The position numbers were made by a program, and so were the translations under genes. This document shows, in pieces, positions 49,628-58,566 of a stretch of 64,000 nucleotides of DNA. Below the pieces are notes generated by a model that saw nothing but the letters and a program-made list of their open reading frames with translations, made no database searches and had not been told where the DNA came from. Within the stretch, counting starts at the first letter, position 1. Each line of letters opens with the position of its first letter. Source of the DNA: a virus; the IMG/VR virus record IMGVR_UViG_3300035698_014689, positions 1 through 64,000 of that record; one strand, written 5' to 3'.

Positions 49628-52414
49628 CTATCCTTCAGCCATCTTCTCGGCGATTTTATTCAATTTATCCCCAGCCAATTTCATCTCCGCTTCTGTTGGC
49701 ATCGCTTGAATCTCATCAACGAATAAAGGAATACCGCCAGTGAGAATAAAAGGCTTGTCCCCACCTTTAACTGGAGGCCCTAATTGAGCTATGTCACGGA
49801 TGTCATTTATACTGATCACACCCTTCTCCATGAACGCCAGCAGGTTCTCCCGCTGATTCGCTTTATCTGTGACATCCAAAGATTCGAAAACGATCTTAAC
49901 TGAAGTCGTTCCAAGTCCGTAATGGAAAAGCCTAGAAAGCATCTTCTCCCATCTACGTTGAAGAGGATCGACAATACGGTTCTTATAGTTGCTGGACTGT
50001 GCATCACCTTTACCAGAGCCAAGACTGGCTGAATCGGTCATCCCGACAATCGCGGCAGACATACCATGAGCAACCAAAATTGCTTCTTGATTATTCTTGC
50101 GTGTATCCTGAAAAGAACCCTCCTGCGTATCATCGGTCAACTTCTTAAATTCAACCTTGACATCCCCTCCAGCGGCTGGGATAGGAATGACGAGTGTTTT
50201 ATGCGCCTGCCCTTTTATATCCTGAGCGAAGTAACGCTGGATGACTTCCTTGACTTCGTTGGAAAGTTTCGCCCCAGTGATAATGACTGCATACTGCGGA
50301 ACTGCGTTATGATCGAAAAACTGCAAGAAAAAATCACGTATGTTGATATTCCCCATAATACTACCTATCGCAGGAATCACGTCGGGGACGCCATAATACA
50401 TCGACTTCGGATGTGGCTTTGTCAGCATCATTACTTCCGTCGCTGAATCTTGAAGTCTCGATACATCACTATTCAAATCATCCTTACCTTTCATGTTCCA
50501 TTTTCCAGCACTGAATTTGCCGTCCTTAGCGGGGTCGAAAGGCAGAGGATTATTATTTATGTCGGTTCTGTTCGGACTCAAAAGTTTTCTTCCAAAAGGC
50601 AGGTAGTAACGATAAGTGCCACTCTTGCCCGAATTTGCTCCCCCCAGTTCCGCGAAACCCGTCCAACCTTTAAGGACGCGCATCCGAGCCACAGGAATAT
50701 GATAGAGCCTTCGGATTTTCTTGTCCAGTGCTCGAACAACCTCTATAAAGCAATAACCCACAGACTCATAGTCAGTGGCGGCTTTTTCGAGCACACCCTC
50801 GAAGCGGTCGTTCTCATTGCAGTTCTCAATGAAATCCTCGACCTCAACACTCTGAGACGAGGATTCTGTGTCCTTCTCATCCTTATTCTTTTTAGCGATG
50901 ACATATTCACGACCAACGGCATCCATAACTTTCGTCTTCACGCAATTGTGAGTGACCAAGCCATTCGCTACAAAAGTGTGTGAACCCTCGACCTCAAGAT
51001 TGTAAACAGAGCCAGAAAAAGATTTCTGTTCAGAACTGATGACTTTTCTCAAAAGAACCTCACCAATACCTAATAGTGAAGTAAAACAATTTCTTTTCCG
51101 AGAATTAGTACATGACCCCACAGAATTGGAAAGGAAATCCTTAGCATCCTGACCTCTCAAATCAAGTCTATACACTCTTCTTTTTGAAATGGGCTGTTGC
51201 TCATAGACAGAAACATCATATCTCAAATAAGATAAAAGTGTGAATAACTGTTTAGATAATTCTTTGGAGGTAGTAACGAAAATACAATCACCATTCTTAT
51301 TGATATGGCCATCACCATCAAAATAAGAACGCAGAAGAATTAAAATCTGTCTCAACTCCAAACGAGCTAAGAAGTCTTTCTGAATTCTTTTTCCATAGCA
51401 AAACTTTCCACCCAAAAAGGTCATTAACTTATGAACATACGGTTTCGAACAAACAATCTTGCCTGTATTTTTCTCCTCATCAAAGTAAACCTTCGAAGTG
51501 GAGTCGAAACAATTACTTAATCCATTCATCACTCTTTGATGATAATCCTTCTCATCTTTGTGAAAAGTGAATACAGTCGAATAATTACATTGATATAAAT
51601 TACGTTTATTTATGAACTCATAATCAGAGCAACTTCCTTCCGCCAAATAAAACCCCAGTAATTCACAGAGCTCATCCGAGGCGACAATCTTCTGTCCCTG
51701 AAAAACGAGTGCTGTTTCATCAACCATTTTCCATAAAGGCAGGGAACCAACGATAAAATCCCCCACAGCAATCTCGGATGCGTTTTTCCAAGAAAGTAAT
51801 TCATTCGCCTTATCACTTAAAAGTACACCCTCTCCCGATAAGCCACTGACTCTTTTTTCTCTTGTTATCTTCGCTCTAAAATCAGCAAATGAACTGTCAA
51901 CTACTAAATAAGGATGCTCTGATGTAGAACTTATTGTTCTCAATCCATGAACATCTAAAAGAACAAGCTCCTCCTCCACATCAAATTTCATTACATCTGT
52001 TACTTCATAAAAATCATTGTTATGTGAAAGAACTCTTTCCCCCTTCTTAATAGAAGCAATAGAACGACTCTCTAAATCTTTCGTTAAAACAGTGACATCA
52101 TCGGTAAAGCAACGATAATGAACCTCGTCAACATCCAAAAACTTCGCCATCGTCTCAGGATCAAAGGGAGGGTAAACAATATCTTGTGACGTGACCTCGT
52201 CATCCTCGTCCTTGGTGTCGGGCTGATTAGAACCTTCCATCTCCTTCTCGATCAACGTCTTGGCTTGCTGACCCTTCTTCATCAAATCCTGTGCCGATAT
52301 GACCTCTCCATCCGACATAATAAAAGCAGAGTCCACAATCGGCTCATCACTTACAGAACTTTTCGTCATTACCTTATCTCTTTTCCGACCTACGCGTCTG
52401 TGTAACTTTCTCAT
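49628..52414 (-). CDS. portal protein interrupted by an intein
   Basis: 928 residues. The N-extein (1-101) ends FLDVDEVHYR; the C-extein starts CVKTKVMDAVGREY, a conserved portal stretch. Later portal features include YESVGYCFIEVVRALDKKI, LYHIPVARMRVLKG, YYGVPDVIPAIGSI and a KNRIVDPLQRRWEKML stem region. The spliced length of 539 is normal for portals. The start at 52414 has GGAG 6 nt upstream and follows the terminase gene by 13 nt. Confidence 0.88.
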   Translation of the reverse strand: MRKLHRRVGRKRDKVMTKSSVSDEPIVDSAFIMSDGEVISAQDLMKKGQQAKTLIEKEMEGSNQPDTKDEDDEVTSQDIVYPPFDPETMAKFLDVDEVHYRCFTDDVTVLTKDLESRSIASIKKGERVLSHNNDFYEVTDVMKFDVEEELVLLDVHGLRTISSTSEHPYLVVDSSFADFRAKITREKRVSGLSGEGVLLSDKANELLSWKNASEIAVGDFIVGSLPLWKMVDETALVFQGQKIVASDELCELLGFYLAEGSCSDYEFINKRNLYQCNYSTVFTFHKDEKDYHQRVMNGLSNCFDSTSKVYFDEEKNTGKIVCSKPYVHKLMTFLGGKFCYGKRIQKDFLARLELRQILILLRSYFDGDGHINKNGDCIFVTTSKELSKQLFTLLSYLRYDVSVYEQQPISKRRVYRLDLRGQDAKDFLSNSVGSCTNSRKRNCFTSLLGIGEVLLRKVISSEQKSFSGSVYNLEVEGSHTFVANGLVTHNCVKTKVMDAVGREYVIAKKNKDEKDTESSSQSVEVEDFIENCNENDRFEGVLEKAATDYESVGYCFIEVVRALDKKIRRLYHIPVARMRVLKGWTGFAELGGANSGKSGTYRYYLPFGRKLLSPNRTDINNNPLPFDPAKDGKFSAGKWNMKGKDDLNSDVSRLQDSATEVMMLTKPHPKSMYYGVPDVIPAIGSIMGNINIRDFFLQFFDHNAVPQYAVIITGAKLSNEVKEVIQRYFAQDIKGQAHKTLVIPIPAAGGDVKVEFKKLTDDTQEGSFQDTRKNNQEAILVAHGMSAAIVGMTDSASLGSGKGDAQSSNYKNRIVDPLQRRWEKMLSRLFHYGLGTTSVKIVFESLDVTDKANQRENLLAFMEKGVISINDIRDIAQLGPPVKGGDKPFILTGGIPLFVDEIQAMPTEAEMKLAGDKLNKIAEKMAEG
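50945..52111 (-). other. intein with LAGLIDADG endonuclease in the portal gene
   Basis: 389 residues from Cys1 (CFTDDVTVLTKD) to VTHN, with Cys +1. Block B: ISSTSEHPYLVVD. Two LAGLIDADG-type motifs: LLGFYLAEGS (about 151-160) and LRSYFDGDGHI (about 260-270). C-terminal blocks: VYNLEVEGSHTFVANGLVTHN region. All splicing residues are present, so it should be active both in splicing and in homing. Confidence 0.95.
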
Positions 52415-52427
52415 AACTGACTCCCAT

Positions 52428-54110
52428 TTATCCTACTGAAATATCCGCTAAAGTGTCGATAGAATTTACCATCATTTGAGATGCAATCAGATCATAATTG
52501 TCGGCATGACGTTGATGATCTTTCCGCTCCTTGCTCCAAATATACCGCACGTTACCACTTTTATCAACCTCTGATTGTCTTTTAGCAACCAACATCTCTT
52601 CAGTGTAATCCCCTCCCATGATAGCAGAGTAGTTCTCAGGCAGTACAACCTTCTGTTTTTTCATGGCAGAAAAAGAGCGGTCAAGAGAGGACGTTCGATC
52701 CACGGTAACAACACGAGCTTTCTTATCTTTCTTCAGTCTTGCGTCTTTACCCTCGCTTCCATATCGACACAACCACACAAAACAAGTAAACTCCTCCTGA
52801 ATCTCCTGAACCAATTTTGCTTCGGGCATACTGTCGATAACCATGCACCCCACATTGTACATATTTGAGAGCTCAAACAGCTCGGACTTATCTGTGACCT
52901 CACCAATGAAAGCGGCTATACGTGTTCCGTCATCCAAAACCCTTGATATTTTAACATCGAAATTCTTACCTACATCAACACCCATTGAACACGGCCCGAT
53001 ACTGCGGTTTCCTTCGACGTGAGCGCAACGACCATCCATCACGAATCGATACCCGTCCTCCTTTAAAGAATCAAGCAGTAAGGCCGAAAGGCACATCCCC
53101 GCTGGGCTGTAAGGAATACCTAAATCGGAATTGTGAAAATGCTGGTAAGCGGCATCATCCCCAAAAGAGTCCTCAAAGCGTTCAAACATCTCCGAGATGG
53201 AGTTGAGACGAGAGTTCATCATCGTCATAAGCCAACCCTCAATTTTACTATCGGGATTCTGCTCCAACCACTCACCTCCCCCATATCTGCTAAATGGATT
53301 GCCACAGTGACGACATACTGGACGAATCTCTTTCCCTGCTCTCCATGAATCATCCATAAGATCATAACCAGTTGGGAGACCTTCAATATCGTATTTTATA
53401 TCGACAATAGTACTGAACCAGTCCAACGAAACAAGTTCGTGGCAGGTGTCGCAAGCGACATGCCATTCCTGACGTGTTGACCGCAGGTAGTGCTTATTGA
53501 TCCCGTAGCCTTCTGTAGAGGGGTTTCCTATCCATCTTTTAAACTGAAAACGTGATCCCCTGAGTCTGTCCTCACCGTACTCAAGATTCAACTGGTCACA
53601 CTGGTCAACCTCCTCCACGTAAATAGCATCTGCAGGGAACTCTTTAAAATCTGAAATAACATTAGAACCCACATACTTGATTGTTCCTTTCCCGAACGAT
53701 TTCATAACCACGTTATCAACTGAGATCACCTCTGTCTTACGCTTCTGATATTCCTTGACCATTTGAAAACATTTATCAATACGATTCTGCACATAAGCAC
53801 CACGGGACTCAAACTTAGGTAGAACGAAAAAAACTGACATGCCCGTAGCGGCGCACGCAAAATGGTCGATAACTACGAACTCGGATTTCATGGATTGAAC
53901 AGAGCCTTGAAGAACCATCTGCGGAGCCGTCGATTCATACAGGGGGAGCAAGTGAGGATTATCTTTAAAATTCATGCGCTGACCATGCGTATTCAAGTGG
54001 TGATTTTTCGCAAAGTCAATACGCAACTCCTTCATCTTTAAAAGACGATCAACACGCTCAAGTGCCAACTCATCATCCATCTCATCGATAAAAGAGAATT
54101 CTTTAGACAT
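52428..54110 (-). CDS. terminase large subunit (GpA-like)
   Basis: 560 residues. Variant Walker A GSVQSMKSE (69-77), Walker B IYVEEVD (163-169), a zinc-binding region with CDTCH and CRHCG (about 220-275), and an RNase-H-like nuclease with GVDVGKNFDVKI and VIDSMPEAK. This is the GpA-type layout of the ATP-driven packaging motor that also cuts the DNA. It stands between the small subunit and the portal with 1-nt and 13-nt gaps. Confidence 0.92.
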   Translation of the reverse strand: MSKEFSFIDEMDDELALERVDRLLKMKELRIDFAKNHHLNTHGQRMNFKDNPHLLPLYESTAPQMVLQGSVQSMKSEFVVIDHFACAATGMSVFFVLPKFESRGAYVQNRIDKCFQMVKEYQKRKTEVISVDNVVMKSFGKGTIKYVGSNVISDFKEFPADAIYVEEVDQCDQLNLEYGEDRLRGSRFQFKRWIGNPSTEGYGINKHYLRSTRQEWHVACDTCHELVSLDWFSTIVDIKYDIEGLPTGYDLMDDSWRAGKEIRPVCRHCGNPFSRYGGGEWLEQNPDSKIEGWLMTMMNSRLNSISEMFERFEDSFGDDAAYQHFHNSDLGIPYSPAGMCLSALLLDSLKEDGYRFVMDGRCAHVEGNRSIGPCSMGVDVGKNFDVKISRVLDDGTRIAAFIGEVTDKSELFELSNMYNVGCMVIDSMPEAKLVQEIQEEFTCFVWLCRYGSEGKDARLKKDKKARVVTVDRTSSLDRSFSAMKKQKVVLPENYSAIMGGDYTEEMLVAKRQSEVDKSGNVRYIWSKERKDHQRHADNYDLIASQMMVNSIDTLADISVG

Positions 54111-54111
54111 A

Positions 54112-54684
54112 TTACATCCTTCTTCCGTGTTTCAGGAGGCGTTTAATCGAGGCCCTGATTTCGTCGGGTGTTCGCTGTTCATCAAGTAACTGTTGCTCGG
54201 TATCCTGATTCTGCTCAAGTGAGTCAAACAATTTCTCGGGAACATTCTTAGGTATTATACCAGTGTCCATCATAAGTTTGATCTTCATATCACGAGCTTT
54301 CAACGCGGCTGAATGAAATTTACTTTTATTCGGATCAACAACCTCAACCTCAGTGACTACCCCAGTAGAAGGATCAACAACTTTTTGTATCTTCTTATTT
54401 GACGTTGCAATCTCATGTAAAGCGACAGTTTCCATTTCATCAAGCCAGTGCAAGTGATCCGCGATTAACGTGACAGGATCGGTTTTAATGATCTCCTCAC
54501 GATACCTACGACCCAGTTCCTTGATGTCACGATAAATAGTGGCTGTGGAAACGCCTAACGATTTCGCTATTGCAGGAACGGACGCACCGCGCATTCTAAG
54601 ACTGGAAATCGTGTCCATCCTTTTCTCGCGTTCATCCTCCAGCAACTCCGTCTGAAGTGCAGGCATATTATTCGTCTCTTCCAT
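54112..54684 (-). CDS. terminase small subunit
   Basis: 190 residues with a helix-turn-helix at about 23-60 (ISSLRMRGASVPAIAKSLGV, STATIYRDIKEL) followed by long helices (VTLIADHLHWLDEMETVALH). Such DNA-recognising proteins with an HTH and an oligomerisation helix precede large terminases. It overlaps the ParB-like gene by 17 nt and ends 1 nt before the large subunit. Confidence 0.85.
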   Translation of the reverse strand: MEETNNMPALQTELLEDEREKRMDTISSLRMRGASVPAIAKSLGVSTATIYRDIKELGRRYREEIIKTDPVTLIADHLHWLDEMETVALHEIATSNKKIQKVVDPSTGVVTEVEVVDPNKSKFHSAALKARDMKIKLMMDTGIIPKNVPEKLFDSLEQNQDTEQQLLDEQRTPDEIRASIKRLLKHGRRM

Positions 54685-55444
54685 TTTTCAGCACCTCTAA
54701 CAAGTAGTCATTTATGTTCAGATCATTCTCTTTGATTACTTTGACCATCCCCTCTACCTCAAGCTTCAGCTCCTCCTGCATCATAACAAGCAGATGCGTT
54801 CTTCCCTTATAAGCGAAAAAGAGAAAATCACTTGGGACGGTCTCACCGTAATCCGCAAAGATATTATTCAGAACATCAGAAACCGCATCAACGGCCTCGA
54901 CCTCCTTCTTGCTATCCTTCATCAAAGTATCCATCCAGCTCTTATCTTTCTCCTCTTTATCCTGCAAGAGGTGCTTAGTGAATTCCTCCTCCGTATCAAA
55001 ACCCATCAAAGAGGGCATATCCTCTATGTCAACGGAATCACTTAACGAATTAACGAGCTCGGTGAACTTACGGTCGTTCAAATCACCTGTGAGCAGGTTT
55101 TTTCGGACTGTTTTCAGCTTCTGCTTTTCAACGTCATCCCACGGCTTGACAATAACAGGAATCTCCAACCAACCGAGAACACCAAGAACCTTCCATCTGT
55201 GCTCGCCTCCGATGATCATATAATGAGGGCCTTTTATTTCCGAACAGTTGCAGTTGACAACCTCAATCGCTCCGTCGAAGCCCTCCTCCTCGATCTCCTT
55301 GACGAGCTCGTTGAACTTTATGGCAGTCTGCTCATTCGGATTCCAAGGGTTCGGGTGAAGCTTGTCAACCGATACCATGATACTCTCATTGATTTTTCCG
55401 ACTGCTGGGACAACGTCCGCCTTCTTCTTTTTTTCCTTATCCAT
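54668..55444 (-). CDS. ParB/Srx-like nuclease-domain protein
   Basis: 258 residues. The ParB N-terminal fold appears as MVSVDKLHPNPWNPNEQT, ELVKEIEEEGFDGAIEVVN and IIGGEHRWKVLGVLG (GGEHR at 79-83, the nucleotide-binding motif). The C-terminal half is helical with a PSDFLFFAYKGRTHLLVMM segment. ParB-like proteins next to phage terminases are common; proposed roles are DNA binding, nicking or NTP hydrolysis. Ribosome site AAGGAGATAGGCG. Confidence 0.85.
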   Translation of the reverse strand: MDKEKKKKADVVPAVGKINESIMVSVDKLHPNPWNPNEQTAIKFNELVKEIEEEGFDGAIEVVNCNCSEIKGPHYMIIGGEHRWKVLGVLGWLEIPVIVKPWDDVEKQKLKTVRKNLLTGDLNDRKFTELVNSLSDSVDIEDMPSLMGFDTEEEFTKHLLQDKEEKDKSWMDTLMKDSKKEVEAVDAVSDVLNNIFADYGETVPSDFLFFAYKGRTHLLVMMQEELKLEVEGMVKVIKENDLNINDYLLEVLKNGRDE

Positions 55445-55474
55445 CGCCTATCTCCTTTTTCTTACATGTATATA

Positions 55475-55937
55475 CTATAGCCTGCTTTTGATCATTTGCA
55501 TCTGATTCTTTACAAAAATGTCCGCACTCTCACACATCTCCGACACTAACTGGGGAAAAGAGCATTCAGGCTCCCACCCCAACTCCTCCCGAACACCACT
55601 GCTATCACCGCATAAAACATCAATCTCAGCCTCACGAAAAAACTTGGCATTGATTGAAACAACGGAGCCATCTAAATCGAAGAAAGCCAGCCAATAAATG
55701 AATCTGATGAACATCCGCACTGCCAAAATTCTTCCACAGAAGAAGTGCCTCTCCTTCGACACAAAGAAAATACTCTTTGAATTCAGGGTGAGAATGAAAT
55801 CCTCTTTTCTTCCCTTTCGTAATATGAACAAGACTGAACTCTAAAACAGGCTCGTCGGGGAGCCATGTGAAAATACCTCCTCTGCCATCAATAACGGTAT
55901 TCTTATTACACGTAGAATAAATTATTTTAGTAGACAA
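55475..55937 (-). pseudogene. cupin::GDP-mannose 4,6-dehydratase chimeric remnant
   Basis: TTG at 55937 starts 1 nt after the aminotransferase stop with AGGAGG 7 nt upstream. The first 65 residues are a sugar-isomerase/epimerase-type cupin half (GGIFTWLPDEPV, GKKRGFHSHPEFKEYFLCVE). The last 60 residues, in another frame, are the C-terminal end of a GDP-mannose 4,6-dehydratase (KFFREAEIDVLCGDSSG, REELGWEPECSFPQLVSEM). Two one-base additions near 55765 and 55745 join them through TSSVEEFLAVRM. Each enzyme lacks most of its active site. Confidence 0.6.
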
Positions 55938-55938
55938 G

Positions 55939-57096
55939 TCACGCCCTCCTACATTCTGAAGCAAGTTCGAAGCAAGCACACCTGACATCATCTTCAGTCA
56001 ATGATGGACTGCTTGGCAAGCAGACTATGTTTCTCCACAGAAAATCAGCCTCCCCAGTACACAAAACATGTCTCGCCTCTGTTGGAGCGAGTGTTTCAAT
56101 CGGATAAAATCCGGGCCTACACTCTATTCCCTTCTCTATTAAAGCGAGTCCAATACTCTCAGCGGAACGTCCACCATCCTTCAAAACAAAGCAGTTCAAC
56201 CAAGCAACAGCATAAACGGAGTCATCACTTAAATAATCAGAGGGGGACTGGAAGTAACCAAACTCGGTTAACCCAATACTCTCAGCCTCTCTACGATAAA
56301 GCTCAGCAATACACCTACGTCTATGCAAATGCTTTTGAACATCCTCAACGGCGGCAAGAGCCACAGCTGACACTAAATTTGACAGCAACCAGTTGTTTCC
56401 CTCGACATTCGTGAAATACTTGTCCCACAGTCCCTTCGCCACACGTCCCCTGTCAGCGATAATATCAGCTTGTTTAATCAGCTCCTCATCAAAAGAGACA
56501 ATCACCCCAGCTTCACAGCTTCCAACCAATTTTTCCGCCCTGCAAGAAAACGTGGCAACACCCCCTATACGTGCAATTGAGTGCATCTCTCCCGATTTCC
56601 TTATTTTCGCCCCGTGAGCCTCCGAACAGTCATTCACTAAAAAGATGCTATTCCGATCACATAAGGAATCTATTGCAAGCGTGTCCTTTGCTGGCGTGCC
56701 ATACAGGTGAACAAGGATCACAGCCGATATATCATATTCGAGGATTGCACGTTTCAAAAGACGCACATCCATACCAAACGTATCCCTCTCCACATCCACA
56801 ACTACTGGTACGAGACCTGCACCCTTAACAGCCTGCCCTATTGCAGAGCACGTATAACTGGGAATAACCACCAACGATCCCTTTGGCAAGCCCCGAGTCA
56901 TAAGAGCAATCTGCAAGGCGGCAGTCCCAGTATTCACGGCCTTGGCGAAGGGAACATCCACAAACTCAGCAAACGCCTTTTCAAATCTCTTAGAGAAATC
57001 TCCTCGACAAGCTAACCAAGTGGTATCAAAAACCTCCGATACGTACGCACGCATTTTCAGCGTGACGGAGGGCTCATTCAGACGTAACTTTTTCAT
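55939..57096 (-). CDS. DegT/DnrJ/EryC1/StrS-family aminotransferase
   Basis: 385 residues, full family length. Substrate/PLP features: VNTGTAALQIALMTRGL (about 54-70), VIPSYTCSAIGQAV, Asp156 in VNDCSEAHGA, and the Schiff-base Lys189 in CRAEKLVGSCEAG. The C-terminus has RPGFYPIETLA. The enzyme transfers an amino group to a nucleotide-linked keto-sugar. It lies among glycosyltransferase genes, which suggests that the phage makes or modifies an amino-sugar donor. Confidence 0.88.
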   Translation of the reverse strand: MKKLRLNEPSVTLKMRAYVSEVFDTTWLACRGDFSKRFEKAFAEFVDVPFAKAVNTGTAALQIALMTRGLPKGSLVVIPSYTCSAIGQAVKGAGLVPVVVDVERDTFGMDVRLLKRAILEYDISAVILVHLYGTPAKDTLAIDSLCDRNSIFLVNDCSEAHGAKIRKSGEMHSIARIGGVATFSCRAEKLVGSCEAGVIVSFDEELIKQADIIADRGRVAKGLWDKYFTNVEGNNWLLSNLVSAVALAAVEDVQKHLHRRRCIAELYRREAESIGLTEFGYFQSPSDYLSDDSVYAVAWLNCFVLKDGGRSAESIGLALIEKGIECRPGFYPIETLAPTEARHVLCTGEADFLWRNIVCLPSSPSLTEDDVRCACFELASECRRA

Positions 57097-58565
57097 CCTT
57101 CACTCCTTTTGCATCCAGCGCCTCTAAATCAAAAACGGGATACTCTTTTAAACATGTGTCTTTTGCGAATGCACAAAACTGCCTATAGCAATTATTCCAA
57201 GACTCTTTCTTCATAGAGCCCGCTCCCATTTGATCAACATTCTTATACATCTCTTTCATCTCCCGCACAACCTCCTGAAGCTCAGGCCATTCGTTTGCAC
57301 CTCTTTTTTCGCCTCTTTCAGTATTTTAGTGCACAGGTGAGTCACAAAGGGTTTCGACCTAAAATGACTCATATCCGCTTCGTAATCCTCGTAAATCTTG
57401 TCGAACAGTGTTTTAATGCTGGCATCCAACGAATTATTCTCTTTTACCCACTGACCAAAGCCCTGAACCTTTTTGACTGCATCATCGTAGTTCATAATAG
57501 CGAAACGAAGCATCGCCCTCGCCTCATCCTCCGTGTCATAAAAGAATGGATATTCTGGAGGGAGCAACCCAGCATTATTCTTCCGATTAACTATAACGAT
57601 GAGACCAGCATAAATCTGCTCAAAAACGGCGCTAGGAAGCATACGCAGGGTCTGAGGAAAAATACTTATGTGAGACTGCACCATCACATCCCACGCTTCC
57701 TCCTGAGACAGGTCTGTGAAAAACTCGACCTCCTTCGCCTTTTCCTTCACAGAGGCAACCTTCCCACTTTTTGAGGGAGTCGTAACTTTGATCTCAACAT
57801 CCTTGCCAGTTTTATATGCCAAGTCGTAACACTCCGTAGCGAAATCACCTCCCTTCGTAGCGGTGAAACGACCACCAAAATAAAGAGTCGTTTTTTCAAA
57901 GCGTTTTCCTTTCGTTCTTTTCACGGCCTCATCGATGCTTTGAGTATTCAGAGCACCATTGAGAATTATTATCTTTTCCTGCATGGCTTTGACTCTGTCT
58001 GGTGCAACAAAGAATTTTGCTGAGTCCACAGCCTGCTTCTTTGAATATGCAGTCGCCAAAACAGGGTAGTCTATAAGCGAGTACGATAGGGAGTGCCATG
58101 CCATATTCGCATAATTCGCATTCGAGCATTCCGAGTCGTACATACTCTTCGTATTATAATCCCACAGAGCAACTCTAGGTGTGTGCCCCCACTGAGCTTG
58201 CCGAGCAACTCACACATCTTGCCAGCCTTCCCAGCGTTATTACTCAGAACCAAATCAAATGTCCCGTACTTGCCAACCCACGGATCAATCTGCTGAAAAA
58301 GCTCCTCCGAGAACATCCATTCATTTATATCTCTGTTGGAATAAAGCGGCACGAAGATTTTCTTTAAACGAGGCGCATCCCACTCGTCCTCAAATTTCCA
58401 ATAGTGCAGAGGGGAAACTCCCTCAACTTGCGGAAGTACCCAGTAAAAAAAGATGTCGTCTCGATACCGTGAAATTGACTGAATCAAAGACCTCGTTAAA
58501 GTGAAGCTGGAGTCAGCGTTCAGATTAGGCGGATACTCATAAGTGTTCAAAATAAGAATTCTCAT
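57074..58565 (-). CDS. glycosyltransferase, about 497 aa, frame-interrupted twice
   Basis: ATG at 58565 opens MRILILNTYEYPPNLNADSS. One extra base in the G5 run at 58186-58190 joins LLGKLSGG to HTPRVALWDYNTKSMY, and one in the six-base run at 57304-57309 joins KILKEAKK to GANEWPELQEVVREM, ending at 57074. The joined protein is a GT-B/GT4 type (TLYFGGRFTATKGGDF, LRMLPSAVFEQIYAGLIVIV). Its length then matches the neighbouring 486-residue enzyme. Start follows the previous stop by 1 nt. Confidence 0.75.
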
Positions 58566-58566
58566 A

